Shown one piece after another: positions 53,068 to 62,279 of a stretch of 64,000 nt of DNA; positions within the stretch are counted from its first letter, which is position 1; the number at the start of each line of letters is the position of its first letter. The notes beneath the pieces are model-generated. The model was given only the letters and a program-made list of their open reading frames with translations, was not told the DNA's origin and did no database searches. A program made the position numbers and the translations under genes. Origin of the DNA: Flavobacteriales bacterium (GTDB lineage: Bacteria; Bacteroidota; Bacteroidia; Flavobacteriales; BACL11); assembly GCA_002728175.1 (NCBI GenBank), contig PBVH01000012.1, positions 103,694 to 167,693 of the forward strand, in the 5' to 3' direction.

Positions 53068-55393
53068 AAGATCAATTCTATTAATTTGGATAATCATACT
53101 TAGTCCATTTTTATCTTTGTTTTTTTTAGTTCAACTAGCATCTTTTGAGTTTTTTGGACCTCTACCAAGCTTACAACAATTAGAAGATCCTAAAAGCAAT
53201 CTCGCTACAGAAATTATTTCAGAAGACGGTATAGTTCTAGGAAAATATTTTTTTGAGAATAGAACAAAAGTTGAGTTTGATGAAATTTCAGACAACTTAA
53301 TTAATGCCCTGATAGCAACTGAAGATATTCGTTTTAAAAACCATTCTGGAATTGATGTGCGAGCCCTTGTTAGAGCAATATTAGGGGCGATTAAGGGTGA
53401 TGTTAGTTCGGGTGGAGCCAGCACAATAACTCAACAGTTAGCAAAAATGTTGTTCACTGAAAAACCCGCAACAGGAGTGCAAAGAGTTTTACAAAAACTA
53501 AAAGAATGGGTTATTTCCGTTCAACTTGAAAAGAGGTATACAAAAAATGAGATTTTAACTATGTACCTAAATAGATTTGATTGGGTAAATAATGCAGTTG
53601 GCATCGAGTCCGCGTCAAAGGTTTATTTTAACAAAGATCCCATAGACTTAGAAATAGAAGAAGCAGCAATGTTAGTTGGCATGCTAAAAAACCCTTCGCT
53701 TTATAATCCAAACAGAAGAATAGAATTAACCAAATCTAGAAGGGATGTTGTGTTATATCAAATGATGAAATATAAATTTATTCCAGATTCTATTTATAAA
53801 AAAAGCATAGAAAAAGAAATAATTTTAGATTTTAAAAAAGCCAGTCACAATAGAGGTTTGGCACCATATTTCCGAGAATACCTAAGAACAGAAATGAAAA
53901 AATGGTGTTCGAAAAATACAAAAGCAGACGGCAAAAGTTACAATCTTTATACAGATGGATTAAAAATATATACCACAATTAATTCTAGATTACAATTTTT
54001 TGCGGAGGAAGCAATGCGCACGCATTTGTTTAAACTTCAAAATGATTTTTATAGACACTGGAGGGGTTATACTAATGCTCCTTTTCCTGAAGATTTTGAA
54101 AAAGAGCAAATAGATGAAATTTTAAATCAAGCGATAAAACGATCAGAAAGGTATATTAAGTTAAAAAAAACCGGAACACCGGAGTTAAAAATCAAAGAAA
54201 TCTTTAACAAAAAAGTTCCAATGAAATTGTTAGCGTGGGATAAAAAAATTAAAAAAATACTTCCAAAAAAGGATTTGGAAGATTATTTTACTTCAGGCGA
54301 CACAATCTTTTCGTGGTTTAGAGAAATAGATACTATTTTATCTCCTGTCGATTCAATATACTATAATAAATTTTTTATACACTCTGGCTTAATGAGTATG
54401 GACCCAACGAATGGACATGTAAAGGCATATGTTGGAGGAATTAACTATAAACATTTTAAATATGATCATGTAACTATTGGCAAAAGACAGGTGGGGTCTA
54501 CATTCAAACCTTTTTTATACTCTTTAGCAGTCCAGGAAGGTTTTTCCCCATGCTACAAAGTGTCAAATATTCCCGTTGTATTTGATAAAAAAAGATGGGG
54601 ATTAGATAAAGATTGGGCTCCACAAAATTCGGGAGACGACTTCGAGGGGCTTTCCTTAAGTATGAAGTTTGGTTTAGCAAATTCAATAAATTCCGTAACA
54701 GCATACATTATGAAACAGTTTGGACCACAAGCAGTAGTAGATCTTGCGAAAAAAATAGGGATAAAATCCAAAATTTTAGCAGTACCTTCGTTATGTTTAG
54801 GAACCTTTGATTTGTCTGTTTATGAGATGGTTGGAGCATATTCGACATTTGTTAATAAAGGGGTTTGGACAGAACCAGTTTTTGTAACAAAAATCGAAGA
54901 TAAAAACGGTATAATTATCGAAGAATTTACACCTAAAACTCAGGAGGCGATGAGTGAAGAGACAGCAGCAATAATGGTACGATTATTGCAAGGTGTTGTT
55001 GATGGGGTCTATAGCCCTGAAGCTAAAACCTCAAAAGGAACAGGAGTAAGACTACGATATAAATATAATTTTACCAATGAGATAGGTGGAAAAACTGGAA
55101 CAACACAAAATCAGTCTGATGGATGGTTTATTGGAATTACACCAAATCTCGTAACTGGAGTCTGGTCTGGATGCGAAGATAGAAGTGTTCATTTTAGAGA
55201 CATTTATTATGGTCAAGGAGCAAACATGGCCCTTCCTGTTTTTGCCGAGTATTTAACACGAGTATATGAAGATAAAGATGTTTCAAAAATTATTCCAATA
55301 AAGTTTAATATTCCAAAATATATTGATGTAAAAATGGATTGCGGCGAACAAGTACAAGCAACAGAAGACATATTTTTAGAAGAAGAATTTTAA
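53060..55393 (+). CDS. Bifunctional penicillin-binding protein 1A (transglycosylase/transpeptidase)
   Basis: 777 residues: one membrane anchor (about 8-30), a GT51 domain (about 60-235) with [21 protein letters not shown] split near 95-115 and [13 protein letters not shown], and a transpeptidase domain (about 430-700) with SxxK in VGSTFKPF, SxN in NSINSV, and KTG in [14 protein letters not shown]. It polymerises and cross-links peptidoglycan on the outer face of the inner membrane. The gldH-pbp1A coupling may link wall growth to gliding (inference). Confidence 0.96.
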   Translation: MIKRSILLIWIIILSPFLSLFFLVQLASFEFFGPLPSLQQLEDPKSNLATEIISEDGIVLGKYFFENRTKVEFDEISDNLINALIATEDIRFKNHSGIDVRALVRAILGAIKGDVSSGGASTITQQLAKMLFTEKPATGVQRVLQKLKEWVISVQLEKRYTKNEILTMYLNRFDWVNNAVGIESASKVYFNKDPIDLEIEEAAMLVGMLKNPSLYNPNRRIELTKSRRDVVLYQMMKYKFIPDSIYKKSIEKEIILDFKKASHNRGLAPYFREYLRTEMKKWCSKNTKADGKSYNLYTDGLKIYTTINSRLQFFAEEAMRTHLFKLQNDFYRHWRGYTNAPFPEDFEKEQIDEILNQAIKRSERYIKLKKTGTPELKIKEIFNKKVPMKLLAWDKKIKKILPKKDLEDYFTSGDTIFSWFREIDTILSPVDSIYYNKFFIHSGLMSMDPTNGHVKAYVGGINYKHFKYDHVTIGKRQVGSTFKPFLYSLAVQEGFSPCYKVSNIPVVFDKKRWGLDKDWAPQNSGDDFEGLSLSMKFGLANSINSVTAYIMKQFGPQAVVDLAKKIGIKSKILAVPSLCLGTFDLSVYEMVGAYSTFVNKGVWTEPVFVTKIEDKNGIIIEEFTPKTQEAMSEETAAIMVRLLQGVVDGVYSPEAKTSKGTGVRLRYKYNFTNEIGGKTGTTQNQSDGWFIGITPNLVTGVWSGCEDRSVHFRDIYYGQGANMALPVFAEYLTRVYEDKDVSKIIPIKFNIPKYIDVKMDCGEQVQATEDIFLEEEF

Positions 55394-55394
55394 T

Positions 55395-56099
55395 ATGATA
55401 AACAAAAAAGTAAAAGATGTATCGGAAGCTATTGACGGTGTTAAAAGCAATATGACATTGATGTTTGGAGGATTTGGTTTGTCAGGAATACCTGAAAACT
55501 GTATTAAAGAATTATCCAAAAAAGAAATTTTTAATTTAACATGTATTTCAAATAATGCAGGTGTAGATGATTTTGGTTTAGGATTATTGTTAAAGAAAAG
55601 ACAGGTTGACAGAATGATTTCATCATATGTTGGAGAAAACGCTGAATTTGAAAGACAAATGTTGTCGGGAGAATTAAAAGTAGACTTAATTCCGCAAGGG
55701 ACTTTGGCAGAAAGGTGCAGAGCAGGGGGCGCAGGAATACCAGCTTTTTTTACTCCAGCAGGTTTCGGAACAGAAGTTGCTAACGGAAAAGAAGTAAGGA
55801 TTTTTGACGGCAAAGCTCATATTTTAGAAACAGCCTTAACATCAGATTTCGCTTTTGTTAAAGCCTGGAAAGGTGATGAGGCTGGCAATCTAATTTTTAA
55901 AGGCTCAGCTAGAAATTTTAATCCGCTTATGGCAATGGCTGGAAAAATTACAGTTGCAGAAGTTGAAGAGTTGCTACCATCTGGAGAACTTGATCCAAAT
56001 CATGTGCATACACCAGGAATATTTGTACAAAGAATTTTTAAAGGTGAGTTGTATGAGAAGCGAATAGAACAATTAACAACAAGAACAAGAAAGGAATGA
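55395..56099 (+). CDS. scoA: 3-oxoacid CoA-transferase subunit A
   Basis: 234 residues of class I CoA transferases, alpha part: [19 protein letters not shown] (about 20-38), [16 protein letters not shown], and [26 protein letters not shown] split near 98-120. Succinyl-CoA:3-ketoacid CoA-transferase moves CoA from succinyl-CoA to acetoacetate in ketone-body use; the acceptor here is inferred from family. It overlaps scoB by 4 bp (ATGA). Confidence 0.92.
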   Translation: MINKKVKDVSEAIDGVKSNMTLMFGGFGLSGIPENCIKELSKKEIFNLTCISNNAGVDDFGLGLLLKKRQVDRMISSYVGENAEFERQMLSGELKVDLIPQGTLAERCRAGGAGIPAFFTPAGFGTEVANGKEVRIFDGKAHILETALTSDFAFVKAWKGDEAGNLIFKGSARNFNPLMAMAGKITVAEVEELLPSGELDPNHVHTPGIFVQRIFKGELYEKRIEQLTTRTRKE

Positions 56100-56752
56100 G
56101 CTTAGACAAAAATCAAATTGCAAAAAGAATTGCTCAAGAACTAAAGCATAACACTTATGTTAACTTAGGTATAGGAATCCCTACGTTGGTTGCTAACTAT
56201 ATTCCTAATGGAATTGATGTTGAATTTCAGTCAGAAAATGGAGTTTTGGGAATGGGTCCATTTCCTTATGAAGGCGAAGAAGATCCGGATTTAATTAATG
56301 CAGGAAAGCAAACAATAACTACTCTTGCTGGCGCAGCACTTTTTGATTCTGCAACATCATTTGCAATGATTAGAGGAAGACATGTTCAGTTAACAGTTTT
56401 AGGTGCAATGGAAGTTGCTTCAAATGGAGATATTGCTAATTGGAAAATACCAAAAAAAATGGTAAAAGGAATGGGTGGTGCAATGGATTTGGTTGCTTCT
56501 GCTGAAAACATTATTGTTGCAATGATGCATACAAATAAAAAAGGTGAAAGCAAACTGTTAAAAAAATGTACTTTGCCAATTACAGGAGTTTCGTGTGTAA
56601 AAAAAATTGTAACAAACTTAGCGGTTATTGAAGTTACAAAAAAAGGATTTAAACTTTTAGAAAGAGCTCCCGGAGTAAGTGTGGAGCAAATAATAAAGGC
56701 AACCGAGGGAAATTTGATTGTAAGTGGTGAAGTTCCAGAAATGAAAATTTAA
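56096..56752 (+). CDS. scoB: 3-oxoacid CoA-transferase subunit B
   Basis: 218 residues, beta part. The catalytic Glu47 is in [28 protein letters not shown] and GGAMDLV are family motifs. It forms the CoA-ester intermediate on Glu. It pairs with scoA through a 4-bp overlap. An 18-bp gap separates it from the convergent ABC gene. Confidence 0.94.
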   Translation: MSLDKNQIAKRIAQELKHNTYVNLGIGIPTLVANYIPNGIDVEFQSENGVLGMGPFPYEGEEDPDLINAGKQTITTLAGAALFDSATSFAMIRGRHVQLTVLGAMEVASNGDIANWKIPKKMVKGMGGAMDLVASAENIIVAMMHTNKKGESKLLKKCTLPITGVSCVKKIVTNLAVIEVTKKGFKLLERAPGVSVEQIIKATEGNLIVSGEVPEMKI

Positions 56753-56770
56753 ATTTTATAAAAAAAGAAA

Positions 56771-58567
56771 CTAGTTTTTAACAATACCTTTTTGTTCTAA
56801 ATGTTTTTTTATATCCTCTGTTTTACCTTCTGGTATTGCATCGATAAGTTTTTTAGTGTATGAGGTTTCAGGACTATTATATATTTTGTCTGAATCTCCC
56901 ATCTCTTCAATTTTTCCAGACTGCATTACAACCATTCTGTCACTCATGTACTTTACTACAGAAAGATCATGCGAAATAAATATATATGTTAATCCAAACT
57001 CATCTTTTAAGTCGTTTAACAGGTTAAGAACTTGTGCTTGAACAGAAACATCTAAAGCAGAAACTGATTCATCACAAATAATAAACTTCGGGTTTACCGC
57101 TAAAGCTCGAGCAATACCTATTCTTTGTCTTTGTCCACCAGAAAATTCATGCGGATATCTATAAAAGTGTGTGGGGTCTAAGCTTACCTTGCTTAAAAGT
57201 TCCTCAACTCTTTTTTTTCTTTCATCATCGTCTTTTAAAATATTATGCACCTGCATAGGCTCCATGATTGCATTTCCAATAGTCATTCTAGGGTTTAATG
57301 AAGAATACGGGTCTTGAAAAATAATTTGAACTTCTTTTCGGAACAATCGTAATTCTTCACTGTTCATAGTAGAAACATCCTTTCCTTTGTAAACTATTTT
57401 TCCAGACGTTGGTTCTTCGAGTCTTAAAATTGTTCTTCCACATGTAGTTTTACCACACCCACTTTCTCCAACAAGACCAAGGGTTTCTCCCTTATAAACA
57501 TCAAAAGAAATGTTATCAACTGCTTTAACATAACTTGTTATACCCCCAAAAAACCCATTCCTTACAGGAAAATAAGTTTTGAGATTATTTATTTTTAGTA
57601 TGGGGTCTTGAGAATAAATTTCATCATGTTTTAGTTTTCTTTGTTTGGTTGAGATGACAAGGTCTTTTGTAAAATCATAAACAGAAACATTGTTATCAAT
57701 AATTTTTCCTTCGCTATCAGTTTGCATAAAATCAGAAACTGTTGGAAGAAATTTATAACGCTTATCTAGAGGAGGCCTACAAGCTAGCAAGCCTTTTGTG
57801 TACGGGTGTTTAGGATTTGTAAATATATCCCAAACATTGCCCTGTTCGACAATCTTGCCTTTATACATAACAACTACTTTATCAGCAAGCTCTGCAATTA
57901 CCCCAAGATCATGCGTTATAAACATAATACCCATATTTTGTTCTTTTTGTAATTTTTGCATTAACTTTAATATGGTTTTTTGAACAGTAACATCCAAAGC
58001 TGTTGTTGGTTCATCTGCAATTAGAACTGATGGTTCACAACTCATAGCCATAGCAATCATTACTCTCTGTTTTTGACCACCTGAAATTTGATGAGGGTAG
58101 GTTGAAAATATTCTTTCAGGTTCTGGTAGCTGAACTTTTTCAAACAGCTTAATAGTTAATTTTTTAGCTTCATCTACACTAAGGTTTTGGTGTAGAGTTA
58201 TAGCCTCCATAACTTGATCTCCACATGTGAAAACAGGATTCAGAGATGTCATTGGTTCTTGAAAAATCATAGCGAGATCGTTACCGCGATAAGTTCTCAT
58301 TTCATCTTCTGATAGCTTTAACAAATCTACTGAACCACCATCTTTATGAAAAATTATTTCTCCACCACTAATAATACCTGGTGGACTAGGAATTAATCTC
58401 ATGGCGGACAAGGAAGTAACAGATTTACCTGACCCTGATTCACCAACAATACCGATTGTTTCCCCTTTATTTAATACAAAACTTACATCATTTACTGCTT
58501 TTACAATTGTACCTTCTGTATGAAAATCCGTACACAGATTTTTAAATTCTAATAATTTTTTGCTCAT
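56771..58567 (-). CDS. Dual-domain ABC transporter ATPase (peptide/nickel type)
   Basis: 598 residues with two complete ABC ATPase domains. Domain 1: Walker A GESGSGKS (42-49), ISGGQKQRV, Walker B VLIADEPTTALD. Domain 2: GESGCGKTT (about 367-375), FSGGQRQRIGIARAL, Walker B FIICDESVSALD. Each ends in the oligopeptide-type HPYTKGLL or SYTKKLI region, so it corresponds to a fused DppD-DppF pair. No permease or binding protein lies nearby; it is an orphan ATPase that must pair with membrane subunits encoded elsewhere. Confidence 0.94.
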   Translation of the reverse strand: MSKKLLEFKNLCTDFHTEGTIVKAVNDVSFVLNKGETIGIVGESGSGKSVTSLSAMRLIPSPPGIISGGEIIFHKDGGSVDLLKLSEDEMRTYRGNDLAMIFQEPMTSLNPVFTCGDQVMEAITLHQNLSVDEAKKLTIKLFEKVQLPEPERIFSTYPHQISGGQKQRVMIAMAMSCEPSVLIADEPTTALDVTVQKTILKLMQKLQKEQNMGIMFITHDLGVIAELADKVVVMYKGKIVEQGNVWDIFTNPKHPYTKGLLACRPPLDKRYKFLPTVSDFMQTDSEGKIIDNNVSVYDFTKDLVISTKQRKLKHDEIYSQDPILKINNLKTYFPVRNGFFGGITSYVKAVDNISFDVYKGETLGLVGESGCGKTTCGRTILRLEEPTSGKIVYKGKDVSTMNSEELRLFRKEVQIIFQDPYSSLNPRMTIGNAIMEPMQVHNILKDDDERKKRVEELLSKVSLDPTHFYRYPHEFSGGQRQRIGIARALAVNPKFIICDESVSALDVSVQAQVLNLLNDLKDEFGLTYIFISHDLSVVKYMSDRMVVMQSGKIEEMGDSDKIYNSPETSYTKKLIDAIPEGKTEDIKKHLEQKGIVKN

Positions 58568-58587
58568 TACATATTTTGTTTGGAGTA

Positions 58588-58595
58588 TAAAAATA
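58588..58595 (-). promoter_or_regulatory. Candidate -7 box of the ABC ATPase gene
   Basis: Minus-strand TATTTTTA (one mismatch to TAnnTTTG) ends 20 nt before the ATG at 58567. Confidence 0.35.
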
Positions 58596-58648
58596 AAACT
58601 TTTGAAATTAAATAATGTAAACTTCTAAATAAATAACACTCTAATATT

Positions 58649-59338
58649 TTAAGAAACGTTAAATAAGTCAACAAAATGATTTTTAATTTTTGTTTTCACC
58701 TCATTAATACAAACAGTTTTATTTATCTCTTTTTCAAGAGACGTAACACGTTTATTAGCAATTCCACAAGGAACAATGTTGTCAAAATAAGATAGATCAG
58801 TGTTAATATTAAATGCAAAACCGTGCATAGTTACCCATCTACTTGTTTTTACACCAATTGCACATATTTTGCGTGAATTTTTTTTTGCTACATCAATCCA
58901 AACTCCGGTCTCACCCTTAGATCTTTCTCCAACAACGCCATAGTCGTTTAAGGTTTTGATAACAACCTCTTCTAATAAGCGCAAATACCTGTTAATGTCA
59001 GAAAAAAAATTATCCAAATCCAGTATTGGATATCCAACAATTTGTCCAGGTCCGTGATAAGTTATGTCTCCACCTCTATTTGTTACATAGTATTTTGTGT
59101 TTCTAGATTTTAGAAAACTTTGACTAACCAAAAGGTTATTTTTGTCACCGCTTTTACCAATAGTATAGACATGGTTGTGTTCACAAAATATAAAATGATT
59201 TTTGGTGGGGAGAGTTAAATCCTCCTTTCTATTTTTTGACTTTGTTTGAAGAATTTCAGAAAAAAGAACATCTTGGTATTCCCAACACTCTTTATAGTCA
59301 GTTCTACCAAGATCTATAAAATCAACCTTTTTGTTCAT
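58649..59338 (-). CDS. lipB: Lipoyl(octanoyl) transferase
   Basis: 229 residues. The acyl-binding run RGGDITYHGPGQIVGYPI is at 88-105, the catalytic Lys164 in AIGVKTSRWVTMHGFAFN, and Cys191 in VPCGIANKRVTSLE. It moves octanoyl from ACP to lipoyl domains of dehydrogenase complexes, forming a thioester on Cys191. It follows the PGI/PMI gene by 3 bp. Confidence 0.97.
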   Translation of the reverse strand: MNKKVDFIDLGRTDYKECWEYQDVLFSEILQTKSKNRKEDLTLPTKNHFIFCEHNHVYTIGKSGDKNNLLVSQSFLKSRNTKYYVTNRGGDITYHGPGQIVGYPILDLDNFFSDINRYLRLLEEVVIKTLNDYGVVGERSKGETGVWIDVAKKNSRKICAIGVKTSRWVTMHGFAFNINTDLSYFDNIVPCGIANKRVTSLEKEINKTVCINEVKTKIKNHFVDLFNVS

Positions 59339-59341
59339 TAA

Positions 59342-60331
59342 TTAGATTTTAGCAAGCTCAGTTTTTAAATAATTAATAACGTCAATTTCAATAGCATCAA
59401 CCTTATTCATTTCTGATAAATACCAGCTTATCCAGTCTCCTAAGTGAATATGGTATAAAGTGTTTTCTATTTGAGTTTCACCCTCACTCCAAACCTCAAT
59501 AATATTTTGAGTATACTTTGAAATAACAGATTTATTAATGTCTATTCTTATTTGGTTTCGCTTGTTGTCTATTTTATTTCGAAAAAAGATAACTGAAAGA
59601 TTATCTGTATTAGTTCTCCAGCCCAACAGTTCATTATGGTTCATTTCTGGAATAACTTGGTGCCAACACAACATTTTACTGTTTTCATTAATTTGCTGTC
59701 TAAATCGAACCGCAACACCCTCGAAACCATCGGCAACATAAATAACAGGTGTCGTATTAAATAGTTTTTCAGTAATAAATTTTGCTTGCTCTTTAATTTT
59801 ACTACTCTTTTCGTTTAATAGAGATATCGAAGTCCTAATGTTTTCTTTAAAGGAATCGCTAATAATGTTGTGATTATAAAGAATATAAAAAAGCTGCACA
59901 AAAGAATATGCAAACATCGCTCTTGGAGGGTGATTTCCAGGAACGATTATGTGGTTGTAATTATATTTTTCCGCAAATTCTTTTAGCTTTCCTCCAGATG
60001 TTATAATTGCTATTTCTGCATTTTGTTTAATACATTTTTCTAATGCAGAAATAGTTTCTTCAGTGTTTCCAGAATAAGAACTGGCAATCACTAAAGTATT
60101 ACTGTTTATAAATTTAGGAATCTCATAATCTTTCACAGAGACTAGGGGTAAAAAAGACTCCTTAGAAACTATATCCTTTAAAATATTACCACCAATACCG
60201 GAGCCTCCAAGACCGCAAACAACTATGTTTTGAAGTTTTTTTGAGCTGGGCTTAAGATTAGAGTTTTTACCGATCATTTGAGCTTCCTCGAGCTGATCAC
60301 AGAAGGAAGATATGTAATCACACATTTTCAT
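59342..60331 (-). CDS. Bifunctional phosphoglucose/phosphomannose isomerase
   Basis: 329 residues of the archaeal/bacterial PGI-PMI family. Two SIS folds: the first has VVCGLGGSGIGGNIL (37-51) and IASSYSGNTEETISAL, the second is the C-terminal PGI/PMI domain with WHQVIPEMNHNELLGW, containing the catalytic His. It interconverts fructose 6-phosphate with glucose 6-phosphate and mannose 6-phosphate. Divergent from lysS. Confidence 0.9.
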   Translation of the reverse strand: MKMCDYISSFCDQLEEAQMIGKNSNLKPSSKKLQNIVVCGLGGSGIGGNILKDIVSKESFLPLVSVKDYEIPKFINSNTLVIASSYSGNTEETISALEKCIKQNAEIAIITSGGKLKEFAEKYNYNHIIVPGNHPPRAMFAYSFVQLFYILYNHNIISDSFKENIRTSISLLNEKSSKIKEQAKFITEKLFNTTPVIYVADGFEGVAVRFRQQINENSKMLCWHQVIPEMNHNELLGWRTNTDNLSVIFFRNKIDNKRNQIRIDINKSVISKYTQNIIEVWSEGETQIENTLYHIHLGDWISWYLSEMNKVDAIEIDVINYLKTELAKI

Positions 60332-60388
60332 AATTGAATAAATTTAAAATAAGTATAAAAATACGAAATAGTAGGCTAATAGAATTTT

Positions 60389-60396
60389 TATATTTG
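60389..60396 (+). promoter_or_regulatory. Candidate -7 box of lysS
   Basis: TATATTTG matches TAnnTTTG exactly and ends 15 nt before the ATG at 60412. Its position supports this start over the upstream ATG at 60334. Confidence 0.55.
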
Positions 60397-60411
60397 CAAA
60401 AAAATAAGAAT

Positions 60412-61920
60412 ATGACAAAGGATTATTCAGAACAAGAAAAAATTCGGAGAGAATCTTTGAAAAAAATAATGGAGTTAGGAATTAATCCTTATCCCGCAAA
60501 TGAATACATTCTAACAACTAACAGTAAAGAAATTAAACAAAATTATTCAGAAAAAGAGAATAATTTTCAAGATATTAGTATTGCAGGTAGAATAATGAGT
60601 AGAAGAATAATGGGAAAAGCTTCTTTCATTGAGCTTAAAGATTTTGACGGTAGAATTCAAGTATACTTAAATCGAGACGAGCTTTGTCCTGGTGACGACA
60701 AATCAATGTATAATGATGTCTTTAAAAAGCTTCTCGATATCGGTGATATAGTTGGTATTGAGGGAAATGTTTTTGTTACAAAGGTTGGTGAGATTAGTGT
60801 TTTTGCAAAAAAACTAACCGTTTTGTCTAAGTCAATAAAACCTCTACCTATTGTAAAAAAAGATTCTGATGGTAACACGCACGACGCCTTTAAAGATACA
60901 GAGTTAAGGTATAGACAAAGGTCCTTAGACTTAATAGTTAACGATAAAGCATGGTCAGTATTTGAAACAAGAACAAAAATTTTCAACGCAATAAGAAGTA
61001 GGTTAAATAACATGGGTTATATAGAGGTGGAAACACCTATTCTTCAACCCATTGCCGGAGGAGCTGCAGCAAGGCCATTTGTAACACATCACAATACTTT
61101 AGATATGCCTCTTTATTTAAGAATAGCAAATGAGCTATATTTAAAGAGGTTAATTGTTGGAGGAAAGGAGGGAGTTTTTGAGTTTGCAAAAGACTTTAGA
61201 AACGAAGGAATGGATAAAACTCATAATCCTGAATTTACGATGTTAGAATTTTATGTTGCATATAAGGACTATAATTGGATGATGAATTTTGTCGAAAAAT
61301 TATTAGAAGAAACGGTAATAGAAGTATGTGGCAGCAACAAAGTATGTTTTGATGGAAAGGAAATAAGTTTTGCAAGACCGTATAAAAAAATTGCATTTTT
61401 TGATGCTATAAAAAATGAAACAGGAGATGATGTCTCGAAAATGACAGAAGAAGAGCTTTTTGACTACTGTAAAGAAAAAAATATAAAAACAGATAGTTCT
61501 ATGGCGAAAGGAAAACTATATGATCTTATTTTTGGAGAGTTTTGTGAACATCAACTTATTCAACCAACATATATAACAGACTACCCTTTTGAAATGTCCC
61601 CGCTCTCAAAAAAACATAGAACAAAACAAGGTCTAACCGAAAGATTTGAACTCTTTATTAATGCAAAAGAAATTGCTAATGCATATTCAGAACAAAATAA
61701 TCCTATTGAACAAAGAAGTAGCTTTGAAGAACAAATGAGACTTCATGAAAAGGGTGATGATGAAGCGATGCTAATAGACAACAAGTTTTTGACAGCATTA
61801 GAATATGGAATGCCACCAACTTCGGGTATCGGTATAGGAATGGATAGATTAACTATGCTCTTGACAAACAAACAATCTATTCAGGATGTTCTGTTTTTTC
61901 CACAAATGAAAAATGATTAA
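60412..61920 (+). CDS. lysS: Lysyl-tRNA synthetase, class II
   Basis: 502 residues from the ATG at 60412; the longer frame from 60334 crosses the promoter. The N-terminal OB fold is about 55-150 (SIAGRIMSRRIMGKASFIEL). Class II motifs follow: motif 1 region GYIEVETPILQPIAGGAAARPF split at about 202-225, motif 2 FRNEGMDKTHNPEFTMLEFY split near 262-282, and motif 3 GIGIGMDRLTMLLT near the C-terminus. It charges tRNA-Lys. It is followed 11 bp later by a rhodanese gene. Confidence 0.97.
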   Translation: MTKDYSEQEKIRRESLKKIMELGINPYPANEYILTTNSKEIKQNYSEKENNFQDISIAGRIMSRRIMGKASFIELKDFDGRIQVYLNRDELCPGDDKSMYNDVFKKLLDIGDIVGIEGNVFVTKVGEISVFAKKLTVLSKSIKPLPIVKKDSDGNTHDAFKDTELRYRQRSLDLIVNDKAWSVFETRTKIFNAIRSRLNNMGYIEVETPILQPIAGGAAARPFVTHHNTLDMPLYLRIANELYLKRLIVGGKEGVFEFAKDFRNEGMDKTHNPEFTMLEFYVAYKDYNWMMNFVEKLLEETVIEVCGSNKVCFDGKEISFARPYKKIAFFDAIKNETGDDVSKMTEEELFDYCKEKNIKTDSSMAKGKLYDLIFGEFCEHQLIQPTYITDYPFEMSPLSKKHRTKQGLTERFELFINAKEIANAYSEQNNPIEQRSSFEEQMRLHEKGDDEAMLIDNKFLTALEYGMPPTSGIGIGMDRLTMLLTNKQSIQDVLFFPQMKND

Positions 61921-61931
61921 AAAGTAAAAAG

Positions 61932-62279
61932 ATGATGGACCTACTAAGTAAAAAAGAAATTAATGGGGAAGAATTAAAAAAGCTTTTACATTTGAGAAAC
62001 AACAATAAATTACAATTTTTGTTAGTTGATGTAAGGGAAGAGTATGAATATAATGTTAGCAGAATTAATGGCGTGGATTTTTTAATACCATTATCTGAAC
62101 TGTATGATAAGGTAAAAGAAATAGAGAATCAAAAAGAGTTACCAATAGTTATGCAATGTAAATTAGGTGGAAGATCTCAACAGGCGCAAAGACAATTAGA
62201 AATAATGGGATTTAAAAACGTCATAAATTTAGCTGGAGGAATAACAGAATATACGGGGGACATAATTTATGGAAATTAA
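61932..62279 (+). CDS. Rhodanese-like single-domain protein
   Basis: 115 residues. The active-site loop is Cys76-Lys-Leu-Gly-Gly-Arg-Ser (QCKLGGRSQQA), with LLVDVREEYEY and NLAGGITEY typical of small rhodaneses. It probably transfers sulfur or serves as a persulfide carrier; its partner is unknown. An alternative ATG at 61935 would drop one residue. It overlaps the M28 gene by 11 bp. Confidence 0.9.
   Translation: MMDLLSKKEINGEELKKLLHLRNNNKLQFLLVDVREEYEYNVSRINGVDFLIPLSELYDKVKEIENQKELPIVMQCKLGGRSQQAQRQLEIMGFKNVINLAGGITEYTGDIIYGN

Noticed and set aside
55376..55813. 145-residue minus-strand open frame
   Set aside because: Lies wholly opposite scoA, which has clear CoA-transferase motifs; low-complexity translation.
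60332..60411. T-box or lysine riboswitch upstream of lysS
   Set aside because: The leader is only a few nucleotides after the -7 box; no room for a riboswitch.
60657..61013. 118-residue minus-strand open frame
   Set aside because: Antisense to the OB-fold part of lysS.
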